DNA of 64,000 bases from Schistosoma mansoni (Eukaryota; Platyhelminthes; Trematoda; Strigeidida; Schistosomatidae), in the NCBI RefSeq assembly GCF_000237925.1, contig NC_031500.1, positions 11,247,753 through 11,311,752 of the forward strand. The letters are read 5' to 3'. The position numbers and the translations under genes were made by a program. The notes beneath the pieces are model-generated. The model was not told the origin of the DNA. It was given only the letters and a program-made list of their open reading frames with translations, and did no database searches. Below, in pieces: positions 17,446-28,059 of this stretch. The first letter of the stretch is position 1. Each line of letters starts with the position of its first letter.

Positions 17446-20400
17446 TTATCCTGCAGCTGAAACTGTCAACATCCTTGACTGACTAATCGGATGTGCCCAG
17501 CGAACCGTTTTAGTCATTTGTAAAGATTTATCATCTTTACATTTCGATTCCGTAATGGATTTGTCAGTTAAACGATCTAACAACACGTATGGTGGTTCAT
17601 GATCTAGATAAGCCGGCTTTAGCCTATCCATACTTACTGTGTCGATGTTTCCATGTTTTTCTATCACGAAATATTTAGATTTTCTTGAGACGACTTTGAA
17701 AGGACCTTCAAATGGAGGACTGAGTGGTGCTTTTATTTTGTCCCATCTTATCCAGACGTGCGTGCAATTGCTTAGGTCTTTAGGTATATATACGGCGCGC
17801 GATTGTTCACGAGTATTAATCGGCTTAAGTTTAGACATGTGGTCCCGTAGTTGGTCTACATAATTTTCTAAATTAAGTTTTTGACTGTTAGTATTAGGGT
17901 TAATAAATTCACCTGGTAGTCTCAGAGTTGTTCCGAAAACCAGTTCCGCAGCTGAACACTGTGCGTCAGTTTTGACAGATGTTCGTATTCCCAACATAAC
18001 TAACGGTAGGAATTCTGTCCACTGATTGGGGTTTGAGTGAGATATAAGAGCGGTTTTTAGCTGACGGTGAAAACGTTCTACCATCCCATTAGCCTGAGGA
18101 TGATATGCAGTGCAGCGTATCCTATTGGAGCCTAGAAGTTTAGCCAAGTTATTAAATAGTTCGGATTCGAATTGCGCTCCTCTATCCGTCGTTATTGTTA
18201 TGGGTGTACCAAAAATGGTTACCCAGTTCTGCATGAAAACTTTGGCTACTGTTTCCGCTGTGATGTCCGTTATCGGGATGGCTATAGGGAATCTGGTAAA
18301 TCGATCTATGCATGTAAAAAGATAATTAAAACCGTTTGAACGTGGTAAAGGACCTACCAAGTCGATATGCACATGGGCAAAACGTGCATCTGGTTGCGAG
18401 AAAACACCTATGGGTGAATTTGTGTGACGATTTATCTTTGATTGTTGACATGCTGAACACTCTCTAACCCACTTGTGTACATCCTTCTGTAAATTCGGCC
18501 ATATATATCTGGCATTGATTAGTTTTGTTGAAGCTTTTGCGCCAGGATGAGACAAAGAATGAAAGTTATTATATATCAACTTTCGCATACTTTTGGGAAC
18601 GAAAGGTCGCGGCATTGCCTTGGTCGTGTCACAGTAGATTAGAATACCATCGACGGGTGATGGGAACTGTTTTAAATTAAGACTTGAATTGTTTGTTTTA
18701 AGCAGGTTTTGTAATTCTAGATCCTGCTCTTGTTCGTTTCTCAACGTCTCGAAGTTTACTGTAGACTGCTGTAGCACGTTTATTTCTAGCCTAGATAAAG
18801 CATCTGCCGCCTGATTGTCCTGACCTTTGACATGTCGGATATCGCTTGTGAACTGTGATATATAGTCAAGGTGTCGGACTTCTCGAGGTGAGTATTTATC
18901 AGCTCTCGCTTTTAGTGCATTCGTTGGTGGTTCGTGATCCGTAAAGACTATAAATTCCCTGCCTTCTAACATGTGTCGGAAGTGTTTGATGGTTAGGTAG
19001 ATTGCAAGAAGTTCTCGCCCGAAGGTAGAATGCCTTGTCTCTGCTGGAGCGAGTCTTTTTGAGAAGAAAGCAATTGGTTTCCAGGCGTTTTTAACCAGTT
19101 GGTTAAGGGTACCGCCTACTGCTTTATCTGAAGCATCCACCATCAAAGCAAGTGGGGAAAGAGAATTCGGATACATCAACGTAGTTGCTTGAGCTAATTT
19201 ATCTTTAAGCTGTTTAATAGCTTCGACAGCGTCAGAAGACAGTTTGAATTCTTTTGGTTTTCCTTTTAGTGAATCTGTCAAAGGTTGCATTAATTGTGCA
19301 CAACCTGGTATGAATCTGCGATAAAAGTTAATTAGACCTAGAAAACTTCTCAGTTGTGTTAGAGAACTAGGTATGGGGTATTGTTTAATGGTGTCTACTT
19401 CTTTTTTGATCGGTTTAATCCCTTCTGGGCTTATTGTGTGACCGAGAAATTCTAAAGTTTGAACACCGAAAACACACTTACTTTGATGTATGTTTATTCC
19501 ATGTTCATCCAGTCTTTTTAACACTGTTTTTACATGCTGTTCGTGTGATTGCAAATCGGGGCTGGCAATTAACAAGTCGTCTATATACCCCTGCGCAAAT
19601 GGCATATCTCGAAGTAGATTGTCTATGAATCTTTGAAATGTCTGTGCCGCATTTCTCAGGCCGAATGGCATGCGTACAAACTCGAATAGGCCAAAGGGTG
19701 TTGTAATAGCTGTCTTGGGGATATCTTCATCAGCCACTGGGATATTGTGATATGCCCTGACTAAGTCAATTTTAGTGAATATGTTCGTACCCTGTAAACC
19801 GTTTGTGAAATCTTGGATATGCGGCATTGGGTACCTATCTGGTACGGTTTGACGGTTGAGGGCTCTGTAATCCCTGCACGGTCGCCGGTCACCTTCATTT
19901 TTCTTTGGGACCATATGCAAAGGGGATGCCCATTGACTATCAGAGGGACGGATAATACCCAGTTGTAGCATATAATCAAACTCGGCCCTAGCGATTTTGA
20001 GCTTATCTGGTGCTAGTCTCCTGGGTTTTGCAAAAACCGGTGCACCTTCGGTTTTGATAGTGTGACTTACTTTTAGTTTGTCTTTAGAAGGCTGTGGGTT
20101 TGGTTTAGTTAAGTTTGGAAATTCCGCGAGTATATCTTGGAATTTCGCTGTTGTTACTGGAGGAATTTGAATCAAGTTAAGAGAGCTGATGTGACTTTCT
20201 TTGCCTTTTGTGTAATACGAAGTTTCTTTTAGTGTTAATCGCCGTTTCTTGGTGTCAACTAGAAATTCGTATCTCTCTAGAAAGTCTATCCCCAGTATTG
20301 CCAGATCTAAGTCGGCTACCGTGAAAACGCAAGGGAATTGCCTCCTGAACCCCAAATCTAGGGTTAAGTTTTTCTGCCCAAATGTCGCAATTTTAGTTTT

Positions 20401-20532
20401 ATTTGCAGCTTGAAGTGTAATTGATGATGTTCCTCGACTAATCTCAGTTTTATTTTGAGGGATGATGCTAAGAGCAGCGCCAGTATCCACCAAGAAATTC
20501 AAGCCAGAGTTTCTGTCTTTAACATAAAACAA
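17446..20532 (-). CDS. pol: Element B pol polyprotein (protease-RT-RNase H-integrase)
   Basis: An uninterrupted frame of 1028 codons. Order: retropepsin ([12 protein letters not shown] near residue 15); reverse transcriptase (about 185-360; [53 protein letters not shown]); RNase H (about 455-580; [34 protein letters not shown]); integrase zinc finger ([20 protein letters not shown]); integrase core ([33 protein letters not shown]); and a GPY/F-type tail ([10 protein letters not shown]). It makes DNA copies of the element RNA and integrates them. It lies 47 bases after gag, in a separate ORF, the arrangement in which such elements use frameshifting or read-through. It looks whole. Confidence 0.92.
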   Translation of the reverse strand: MFYVKDRNSGLNFLVDTGAALSIIPQNKTEISRGTSSITLQAANKTKIATFGQKNLTLDLGFRRQFPCVFTVADLDLAILGIDFLERYEFLVDTKKRRLTLKETSYYTKGKESHISSLNLIQIPPVTTAKFQDILAEFPNLTKPNPQPSKDKLKVSHTIKTEGAPVFAKPRRLAPDKLKIARAEFDYMLQLGIIRPSDSQWASPLHMVPKKNEGDRRPCRDYRALNRQTVPDRYPMPHIQDFTNGLQGTNIFTKIDLVRAYHNIPVADEDIPKTAITTPFGLFEFVRMPFGLRNAAQTFQRFIDNLLRDMPFAQGYIDDLLIASPDLQSHEQHVKTVLKRLDEHGINIHQSKCVFGVQTLEFLGHTISPEGIKPIKKEVDTIKQYPIPSSLTQLRSFLGLINFYRRFIPGCAQLMQPLTDSLKGKPKEFKLSSDAVEAIKQLKDKLAQATTLMYPNSLSPLALMVDASDKAVGGTLNQLVKNAWKPIAFFSKRLAPAETRHSTFGRELLAIYLTIKHFRHMLEGREFIVFTDHEPPTNALKARADKYSPREVRHLDYISQFTSDIRHVKGQDNQAADALSRLEINVLQQSTVNFETLRNEQEQDLELQNLLKTNNSSLNLKQFPSPVDGILIYCDTTKAMPRPFVPKSMRKLIYNNFHSLSHPGAKASTKLINARYIWPNLQKDVHKWVRECSACQQSKINRHTNSPIGVFSQPDARFAHVHIDLVGPLPRSNGFNYLFTCIDRFTRFPIAIPITDITAETVAKVFMQNWVTIFGTPITITTDRGAQFESELFNNLAKLLGSNRIRCTAYHPQANGMVERFHRQLKTALISHSNPNQWTEFLPLVMLGIRTSVKTDAQCSAAELVFGTTLRLPGEFINPNTNSQKLNLENYVDQLRDHMSKLKPINTREQSRAVYIPKDLSNCTHVWIRWDKIKAPLSPPFEGPFKVVSRKSKYFVIEKHGNIDTVSMDRLKPAYLDHEPPYVLLDRLTDKSITESKCKDDKSLQMTKTVRWAHPISQSRMLTVSAAG

Positions 20533-20579
20533 GCGACTGTTTAGGCGCCCCTCCTCAGTCGTCGCGACCTGGGGAGGGG

Positions 20580-21425
20580 TTACTCGTTTCCCGCTGTCTT
20601 AGAATTATGCTTAGGCCAGGCGCATGGTTGCATGCACTTGGTTGAGTTGACACCAAACTTCCAGTGGTACCAACAAAACTGCCCAGGTTGTCTGGACATT
20701 TGTGACCTGTTTTGTGACTTGGATCGTGGTCGTTGTGGTGACCTGCTCCTGTTTCTATGACCCATTTGCATTCTGGTGACAGCCTCAGTGAGACTCTTGA
20801 CACTCGCAATGAGTCCCTCTATGACAGGGTCTTTTGCTGATTCTACTTTTTGTGTGTGATTTATTGTGCCTGGTCCAGTTGGAGGACCTCTCTCCATTAT
20901 TCTATCGGCTATACGCGCTAAATGAGATAATGAGGTTTCAGGATTTTGTGCATCCAAACAGTGTTGGACGTAGCATGGGAGAGCTTGTATCCATCCTTGT
21001 TTTAGGACTGCTTCACCCACTGTGTTATCACCCATTAACACTTGGAGGTGACGCAAAAACTGTGACGGCGACCGATCACCTAGTGTTTCACCTTGAAAAA
21101 GTCTTTGGATTCTTTGACTATCTGATAATGACAAACGGTTCATTATCTCTCGTCTTAAGATGGTGTATGGTTGTGGTGATGGTGGATCTAAAATCAAGTC
21201 ACGGACTTCTTTGGCGACTGAAGGAGGAAGGATAGAACACAAGTCTCTATAGCGAATCCCTTCAGATTTGATATTGTGTCTCGTGAAATAATGCTCTAGT
21301 TGAGCAAACCACAACTCAGGATCACTACGATCAAATTCTGGAAGTCGGGATTTCGTAGTCATAACAGTGTCTATCTCCACTGGTGACAAATCCTCCAGAT
21401 TATGGGTTTCTATTGAGTCTGACAT
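20580..21425 (-). CDS. gag: Element B gag with CHCC zinc finger
   Basis: An uninterrupted frame of 281 codons, encoding the structural protein of the element's particle. It begins [19 protein letters not shown]. The middle is helical and gag-like ([54 protein letters not shown]). An Arg/Ser-rich stretch ([17 protein letters not shown]) precedes a single zinc finger C-WY-H-x9-C-MQP-C near the end. That CHCC spacing, in place of the usual CCHC, is characteristic of CsRn1/Boudicca/Kabuki-type elements. Looks whole. Confidence 0.88.
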   Translation of the reverse strand: MSDSIETHNLEDLSPVEIDTVMTTKSRLPEFDRSDPELWFAQLEHYFTRHNIKSEGIRYRDLCSILPPSVAKEVRDLILDPPSPQPYTILRREIMNRLSLSDSQRIQRLFQGETLGDRSPSQFLRHLQVLMGDNTVGEAVLKQGWIQALPCYVQHCLDAQNPETSLSHLARIADRIMERGPPTGPGTINHTQKVESAKDPVIEGLIASVKSLTEAVTRMQMGHRNRSRSPQRPRSKSQNRSQMSRQPGQFCWYHWKFGVNSTKCMQPCAWPKHNSKTAGNE

Positions 21426-21599
21426 GAGGTATGTGACAAATATAGCAATAAAGTTAGCACGAAAAATGGTTACTATAACACGAATAACTTAAGATAATAC
21501 GGAATAAACTAGTTATATACTCAACTTAGTTTACGGATAATCAGGTCTACTTTTACGATTAAGTAAAAAAAAAATTAATAACAGAAATGAGGTTAAATT

Positions 21600-21889
21600 T
21601 GTGTTCAAAAAGGGCTCGCCACTTTCGTGCATTAAGGTAACCCTCGTGCTATTGATAGAAGAAACCAGAGAAGTAGTGAATAGGTCTTTATTTCGATCTT
21701 CGTGCAGTCACAGTGAAGCGTGGGATTATCTGTTCAGACAAACAAAGGCTCTCAACATTCAATATAAGATAATAGGGAATATAACGCTTACAAAAAGTAA
21801 GGAAGTGAATGAATACTTGAGCAATACTGTTTTAGTATATGCTTGGTTGTTTGGGGTCAACTCTTAACCAACCAACCTGAGCTGTTACA
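21600..21889 (-). repeat. 5' LTR of element B
   Basis: On the minus strand it begins TGTAACAGCTCAGG at 21889 and ends ..CCCTTTTTGAACACA at 21600 (290 bp), 175 bp before the gag start codon. An AATAAA signal lies in its middle. The plus-strand ORF across it is a by-product. Confidence 0.82.
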
Positions 21890-22430
21890 GATCCTTCATC
21901 TTCTTCAATGAACATGGATTTTAAATCCTACACGATCAGGCTTAAAAACGCAATGCCTTCAGTTAAACCTGCTTACACTCAACCGCAATCAACTGATGTT
22001 TTCGTTCGACTTGACTTGCGATTTAGCACACATGCCTTCGTTCGTCGAGACTAACATCGACGACCCTTCGAATCAGCATTCGAAGGACCCTTCAAAGTTT
22101 TCAAGCGTGAACCTAAGTTCTATATAGTCGACGAGAACGGCACTAACGATAGCATCAATATCGATCGCCTCAAGGTAGCGTATTCAGAAGGAAATCCTAT
22201 CCACGTCGATTTTCTTTCGGTACAATCGAACAACTCGGCTCCTACAATTGTAATACCTCATCCGACAGCCAACACGCATTTTGATACTTCGGCAGTATCT
22301 GAAAGTAAACCTAAGAAAATCGCGTTCTGAAGAACAGTAAGATTTCCAGAACATTGAAACCACTATTGCGCGTAATACACCAGTCAACATTTCGCTTCAT
22401 CTCCATTTTCTTTTGTATTATATATAACAA
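21890..22430 (+). pseudogene. Integrase C-terminal tail of element A
   Basis: The plus strand resumes A's coding sequence past nested element B. It encodes a chromodomain/GPY-like tail (FEGPFKVFKREPKFYIVDENG, INIDRLKVAY), parallel to the pol end of B ([25 protein letters not shown]). Broken. Confidence 0.75.
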
Positions 22431-22879
22431 AAGTTTTAAATATGCTTATACTTATATATTTATTCCAAAGAAACAAATTTTTTTAATATGCCCATACTTA
22501 ATTTTTTTTTAAAACCCTAAAAAATTTTAAAAGTTGCTCTCGCGCTGTCGCAAGTGTATGAGCATATTTAACTGTTTTCACCCGCTTTGTGTCTTCACGC
22601 TCATACGAGTGTATTTCGACATGCACTTACATATCAATTTTTTCTTTTCTGGGACGGCTGAAAAAGACGATAAAAAGAACGACGAAGTTCACGAGAAACC
22701 GAAATTTTGATTGTACTTTGTTTCCTTGTTAACATGTTGTAATAAATGGTCCCTTGTTGTAAGGAAATACGACCAGATGCTGCTAAACAAAGCAAGCTAT
22801 CAGAAGAGTGTTTATAAAACAATAAAGTCGTTGGGTCTAAACTTATGGCAGAGCACGTCGTATGGTCATCACTACCTCT

Positions 22880-22895
22880 TTAGGGAGGAGTGAGC
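22880..22895 (+). other. Polypurine tract of element A
   Basis: TTTAGGGAGGAGTGAGC directly precedes the 3' LTR, in the position and composition expected for the plus-strand primer. Confidence 0.7.
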
Positions 22896-23218
22896 TGTGG
22901 CAGTGAATAAATCTACAAAATCAGTAGCTCTGTAAGTGTTCGACATTGGATGCTGACCACATTATTTTTTATGGACTCATCTAGCTGAAGGTGCTCGGTC
23001 ATGTATCCGCACCAGATCACGAGTGGATATAGCGTGCTCAACTTCTCTTGCAATCACTAGCCAGTTTAGATCAATCACTCCTCGATATGTTGATAATCTA
23101 ACAAATATATCTTCCAACCTCCTCGCTTCTGACTTTTGATTTCATTGGGTGAACGCGGTTCAATCATAGGTGTTGCTGGTTTAAGTGTTGTCAAACTAAA
23201 ATACCTGTGGTATCTTCA
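22896..23218 (+). repeat. 3' LTR of element A
   Basis: 323 bp, TGTGGCAGTGAATAAATC..GTGGTATCTTCA, followed by ACAT (23219-23222), which repeats the ACAT before the 5' LTR. Confidence 0.88.
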
Positions 23219-24008
23219 ACATGTTTCTATATTCAAGGTCTCTTCCCTTTTATCCAGTTGGCGATCCCATAGGAATTAACGGTTTGTTAGCAAAGTCGAA
23301 GTGACCATTGTACGTAAACTCTGCCATTTAATACCTCGCCAAGGAATCCTCTCCCATGGTAATTCCAGTAGTCCTATTAGGTTTTTGAGAATAGTAGCAT
23401 ATTCCACCTGGCCTTTAAACTACAAGGGAAAACTGCGTTCTGTGAACGAGCTCAGAAAATGTGAAGTTTGAATTGAACGACTGAAATGCATAGTTTAGAG
23501 TTCAAGGTCATAGAATTTTTTATAGACAGTAGTTCACAAAATTAGGGCTGAGTGTTGAAAAGACCGTTAGCATAAAAAAGTACATGTTGATTTTGGTCGG
23601 TTGTAAGGTCGGTACCTGTAAACTGTATCTGGATGTCAAGTAAGAAGCACTGTCTTTTTGCGTGTTCATGAAACAAGGTGGAAAGTTTTTTAGTGATGAT
23701 TTATTTGTCTGCTCGATAGTTTTCGTAATATGAAACAAATATCATTAAGGCGATCATTCAAAATGTTTGTGTGTTAATCGATAACCATTAAGTTTTATTG
23801 ATGTGTGACAGAATTTTGTAAATATATGTACAGTATTTTCCCAACTATGTGTTGACTTTGAGCAAAAATATCAGACTTTCATGAATTCCAGGAAAAATAT
23901 AGACCTAAATAAATTTTGGGTTCTTTGATTGCATTTTCCTTAATTTCACCGAAAAGTTTCAATCAAACTAACTCAATGTCCACTCGAAATTGTTCAGTCT
24001 CGTCCCAA

Positions 24009-24030
24009 AGTTGGGACACGTGTCCCAACT
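24009..24030. repeat. Perfect 22-bp palindrome with central E-box
   Basis: The two 11-base halves (AGTTGGGACAC and its complement) are perfect, with CACGTG at the centre. Purpose unknown; it could be a protein-binding dyad or a transposon relic. Confidence 0.85.
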
Positions 24031-24185
24031 GGTACCAGGTTTTTTTGTAAATTAGAAAGTTAATGATGGTCTCATATTTACTTAGCGTGTTCCTGTTTAT
24101 CTTTTGAAGTATAAAACCGGCTTTGCATAAGCAACAGCATTATCTGACCTTCTCTGTAAGTGTAAGAGAGCCTAACATCATAAAA

Positions 24186-24280
24186 GGAGGGAGGGTGGCG
24201 TCACTAAACAGAAAACATGAGGGTGGGGAGACAACTCCAGGGGGTGGGGAGACACTCCATTAACCCAAGTTTGTGGAGTG
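24186..24280 (+). repeat. G-rich tract with imperfect direct repeat
   Basis: Two copies of GGTGGGGAGACA(A)CTCCA lie about 34 bases apart, after GGAGGGAGGGTGG. The runs of G could form a G-quadruplex. Composition differs strongly from the AT-rich surroundings. Confidence 0.7.
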
Positions 24281-25479
24281 GGACATTTTGTTAAATTATG
24301 GCCACTTTTGCTCTAATGGGATGTAACTATCCAGTGGTATTAACGCTAATTTACTATGCCAAATACTTCTTTGACTTATACTTGTAACGCTGAGTGGGTT
24401 CTACCCCCTGCGGGGATACCTTATAACAAGCAAAACTGGACAATCACGAGAAAATAATGTTTACTCATGGCCCTACAAAATCTATAATAATAAAAGGAAA
24501 CTGTAACAGCTTTGGCGATAAGAGAAGGGAAAGCCATTTGTGCATCCGAACATTGTGTTTATAATATCATATAATTTTACAAAACTACACACAATCCAAA
24601 ACTTTTAGCTTGTTTTCCAATCACCGCCGTTTATACAGTTCTTTGCCAATTCGTCGCCATACTAAGGCTTGTTTTCTCTAACCTATTGGATTTCTCTTGC
24701 TCAAAAACCGAATTAATAGAAGAGAATAAGTTCAAGTAGTCAGACTTTTATTATTCCATTAAAAGAACTCAACTTTAGAAGTTATAAACATTGTTTGCCT
24801 TACTTCTTGTTTTTTCTTGTTTACTCTCCTTTTTAGCACCTTCATGATGTGCCACCGAAAACATATATGGAACATGTGACTTGGAGTTGCGCCGTCATTA
24901 ATCCATTAGATGTTCTAGAATGATATAGGGTTGGATTTTCGTGAAGTTCTCAACTTTACTTAGATTCATTGTAAAAAATCGACTGCACGTCACAACTCAA
25001 CCATCGTGAAGCGTCAACTCTTATATTGACAGCTCGAGTCTTAACGACATTATTTATATTCACATGCGAGAATTGTTATGTACAATGCGCCTTATAACAT
25101 ATAAACCTAACTGAGTAACTTATAACAGTGAAGACTGTATCATTTGTAACAATTTGGTCTTGCCTGTAAACTAACATGTCACATGCGAAATATTGTTTGA
25201 GAACATGTTATTATTTTTTAAATTCTTATCATAAAATATATTGGGTTTTTCGACTCATTTTTTATCCTTCGGTTACTGTTTGGTATGCTGTTTGTTTTCC
25301 CCTGTTCAGTAGACGGCATCAACTGCTTATTTTGCATACTAAAAGTGTTAGTTTATGTTTTAGAAACAGATAAAGTTTACCAAGCCAAATAGCTTACTTG
25401 TTCTGACTTTGACTAAGCTAAGACTCTGCGATTGACAGTCTTGGGAACGGTTCGGAATTGTGTCTGTAGGAAACTTCTT

Positions 25480-26412
25480 CCTAGAATTGATTTTGGTGAT
25501 AAAAGGAAATCATCATACTTTCCTGTTCGCTTATGTTTGGTTAGGAATGGAACATATCATGAGCGTGGTGAGTTATGGATCCCGTAGGACTTTAGTATTC
25601 CGTGTGGTACCTTGCCGAAAGCCGTCTTAAATCCGATCAATAGGACCGATATGTGGAGCTCGTTGTCTCGTTTTGGAGTTATATCGTTCAGATAATCGAT
25701 TTGGTTCGTGTCGCATGACTTAGTCCTCAAGAACCCATTCTGGGAAGTCGATATGAGATTATTAACAAGCATATATTAAATTACTGCCATCCCAACCATT
25801 TTCTCAACAGCTCTAGACATTTCTGAGATCGTGTTTCTGGGCCAGCTTGGACTCTTGATATAATCTTCAGAATGATGTGTTGCTTAACAGGAAGCATCGA
25901 AACACGCGGTCCTGAGTGATATTCCAAATCGTTTTGAAAGTATTAAACGGAGATTAGCGCCTCCGTTTTTAGCATGCTAGCTGATATATGGTCTGGTCTT
26001 TTAGTGTGCTGAAAGCCTTAAAAATATTGAGCATATTGAATTCTGCACAAGTGACTCTGCAGGAAGGCAGCGGGGTAGATTATGAATCATTTAGTGGTTT
26101 TTCGTCCGATACTGAGGCAAAAAAGTGTTCAATAATTAGTTCCGTAGTAATTTCAGGATCTTCTTTCGCTTTGAAATACATAAGTATATGCTGAAGGATC
26201 TTCACAATTGAGTCATTATTAATTTCGTCAGAGAGTTTTTTCTGTAGGACCGTCTTTCGAGTGCGCGTCACCCCTACCTTAGCACATATTTCTGTCATCC
26301 TAACTATAGGAGAAAAGTCGTCAAGTGAATGGAATCGATTAGCATGTCTCCGAAGACGTCCTCGTAAACCAGCCGGTTTGAGCAGATATTCTAATAAATC
26401 ATAGTCGATCAT
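25480..26412 (-). mobile_element. CR1-clade LINE fragment, decayed
   Basis: On the minus strand the 26412-26080 frame ends in the linker before RT (TELIIEHFFASVSDEKPL, the usual ANYFASVF position), then STLKDQTIYQLA, then an RT part at 25772-25557 (TSQNGFLRTKSCDTNQIDYL and KTAFGKVPHGILKSYGI, parallel to GFRNKHSCLTNLL and SKAFDKVSHLGL of the better copy at 28811-31456). It has several frameshifts and stops and lacks both ends. Confidence 0.65.
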
Positions 26413-26717
26413 AAGGTCAAATAGAGTGGCAAGTCAGATCCATAGTATGCACATAAGAAAATTATTTGTTGGAAGGTCATTAAAATATGGTTTCCAATCA
26501 TAACATACTTACATTATATTCATTGCTGTCTTTATAGATGATCTTAAGGTTTAGTTAGCGCTTTTGAACGTTATACAGTCTTTAATAAGCAGTTTTAAGG
26601 GATCCTTATAGTGAACGGGGGCATATATAACGCGTTTACCACAACACATTCTACGTTGGATAGAAATTTTGATTCCCTTACGCACATATAAAGCCAGCCT
26701 AACGAAGAACATCGCTC

Positions 26718-27107
26718 ATGAACATGAATCACAAATTCAAGTCAGTATGGAGTGGTGTAGTTAATAACTTTACAAATTCACCTGTAAGTTCTACAGTAGT
26801 CCGGCCCACAAATCCTGTTACAATGTACTACTCACCATATTTGGATCCTTCGCGACTACGGAATAAAACTATTGTGAGCATATTTAATCAATTTAATAAA
26901 ACTCCACTTGACAAGGAGGCAATAAACCAGATGCCTAAATGTCCTGCCGTACCACGGACTTTACGAAGCTTGTTGGCCGTTCAGAGTCGAATTGTATCTC
27001 AACAACTAACCAAGACATGTATGAACCTAAATTCAAACCTCTGTCCATGGTCTACCAGAGATTCATTTGCTGCAATTGGTGTCCGCCTGTCCTTTGGTAA
27101 CTATTAG
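26718..27107 (+). CDS. Unrecognised ORF, possible single-exon host gene
   Basis: 129 codons, ATG to TAG, no recognised domain. The product is basic and rich in Asn, Ser, Thr and Arg (KFKSVWSGVVNNFTN, YYSPYLDPSRLRNKTIVSIF, CPAVPRTLRSLLAVQSRI). A TATA-like CATATATAACG lies at about 26621-26632, some 90 bases upstream of the start. It does not match the LINE or LTR proteins in this window. It could be an exon of a longer gene or chance. Confidence 0.3.
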   Translation: MNMNHKFKSVWSGVVNNFTNSPVSSTVVRPTNPVTMYYSPYLDPSRLRNKTIVSIFNQFNKTPLDKEAINQMPKCPAVPRTLRSLLAVQSRIVSQQLTKTCMNLNSNLCPWSTRDSFAAIGVRLSFGNY

Positions 27108-27374
27108 GAATATCGGTCCGCTTGGACGCATCCAGTTCCACTAAGTATGTTAGACCATTTAGGTCATATATTTAAATCTCCATTATATTCTTCTTTTATC
27201 GTACACTTGACATGTGGATATCATCTAGATAAAATTAGATACATAATGACGGAAAATCAGTGAGATCATCTACGTTTCAAAAAGACCAACAGAGCTATTC
27301 TGACCACATTGCCAGTCAAGTTAATAAGTAATGAATTATAAATCTGTTTCAAAAACTAATCTTCCCTGAAGTGG

Positions 27375-28048
27375 AGATCATGAACCCATCAATGTTCGAC
27401 CATCATTGAAAGCCTGGAAGCACTAGACGGCCGTCTCGTCTCAGTATGGGACTCCTCGAAAGTGAGCATTCACAACCCCGACCCAGCACTTGAAACAAGA
27501 ACCCTTAGTTCCACGCGAACGCTTATCTCCAGACCAGTTAGTCAGCATCCGAGGATGTTGTAGCGGTAAATAAATCTACAAAATCAGTAGCTCTGTAAGT
27601 GTTCGACATTGGATGCTGACCACATTATTTTTTATGGACTCATCTAGCTGAAGGTGCTCGGTCATGTATCCGCACCAGATCACGAGTGGGAATAGCGTGC
27701 TCAACTTCTCTTGCAATCACTAGCCAGTTTAGACCAATCACTCCTCGATATGTTGATAATCTAACAAATATATCTTCCAACCTCCTCGCTTCTGACTTTT
27801 GATTTCATTGGGTGGACGCGGTTCAATCATAGGTGTTGCTGGTTTAAGTGTTGTCAAAGTACAATAATTGTGGCATCATCAATGTTAATTCCTAACTTCA
27901 ACCAATTCACCATATTGTGCGACCATCATCCTTTGTGTAAATGCCTCACGCCTGACACGATCAAACTCCACTGGTCATGACTTCTCAATACATCTCTGAG
28001 CATCGCCTCCCTAAGCTAGTCACTAGCGTGCACACGATAATTATCAAT
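27375..28048 (-). repeat. S2 SINE split by a solo LTR
   Basis: S2-family sequence on the minus strand (27375-27558 and 27882-28048) interrupted by the LTR at 27559-27881. Its hammerhead-like part reads TTCGAGGAGTCCC and GAGACGGCCGTC, so it is mutated. Confidence 0.7.
27559..27881 (+). repeat. Solo LTR of the element A family
   Basis: 323 bp, the same length as the LTRs of A, TGTAGCGGTAAATAAATC..GCATCATCA, flanked by ATGT on both sides (27555-27558 and 27882-27885). It is the usual product of LTR-LTR recombination after insertion into an S2 SINE. Confidence 0.9.
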
Positions 28049-28059
28049 CCCGGCTAGAA

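Larger units (their letters stand above)
15611..21889 (-). mobile_element. CsRn1-clade (Boudicca-like) Ty3/gypsy element B, nested in A
   Basis: A minus-strand LTR element, about 6.3 kb. 5' LTR 21889-21600, leader, gag 21425-20580, pol 20532-17446, an unusual 1.55-kb stretch, a purine tract (GGGGGAAGCTAA just right of 15890) and the 3' LTR 15890 to about 15611. Gag and pol look whole. LTR copies differ at only about three sites over some 260 bp, so it is young. The CHCC gag finger (C-x2-H-x9-C-x3-C) is the known hallmark of the CsRn1 clade. The outer part of the 3' LTR differs from the 5' LTR, probably because of recombination with another LTR copy. Confidence 0.85.
11571..23218 (+). mobile_element. 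Ty3/gypsy LTR retrotransposon fossil A with nested element B
   Basis: Both LTRs are present (11571-11893 and 22896-23218, each 323 bp, TGT..TCA/T). They are flanked by the 4-bp duplication ACAT (11567-11570 and 23219-23222). A tRNA-Trp-like primer site follows the 5' LTR and a purine tract precedes the 3' LTR. Gag, protease and RT lie on the plus strand to 13992. RNase H and integrase lie on the minus strand between two opposed LTR copies of element B. The integrase tail is on the plus strand from about 21890. The LTRs differ from each other at roughly 5 percent of positions by eye, so it is old. The coding parts carry several breaks besides the insertion and inversion. A is therefore a fossil. 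Confidence 0.85.
23223..25480. other. Intergenic stretch with no gene seen
   Basis: No ORF with recognisable content. It contains a 22-bp palindrome at 24009-24030 and a G-rich direct repeat at about 24186-24280, given separately. The rest is AT-rich sequence. Confidence 0.5.

Noticed and set aside
13993-21889. Three near-identical plus/minus ORFs of 73-89 codons (at 14015-14284, 15647-15868, 21601-21867) that look like a conserved small protein
   Set aside because: They lie inside the LTR copies of element B; their identity reflects DNA identity of the LTRs, not protein selection.
13993-21889. A DNA transposon with long terminal inverted repeats (TGTAACAG..CTGTTACA)
   Set aside because: The repeats hold AATAAA, flank gag-pol with a purine tract, and occur three times; they are LTRs in opposed orientation, and no transposase is present.
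26080-26412. Minus-strand 110-codon ORF, first taken as a host gene head-to-head with the ORF at 26718
   Set aside because: Its end matches the linker before the RT in CR1 ORF2 and an RT fragment follows it on the same strand, so it is LINE debris.
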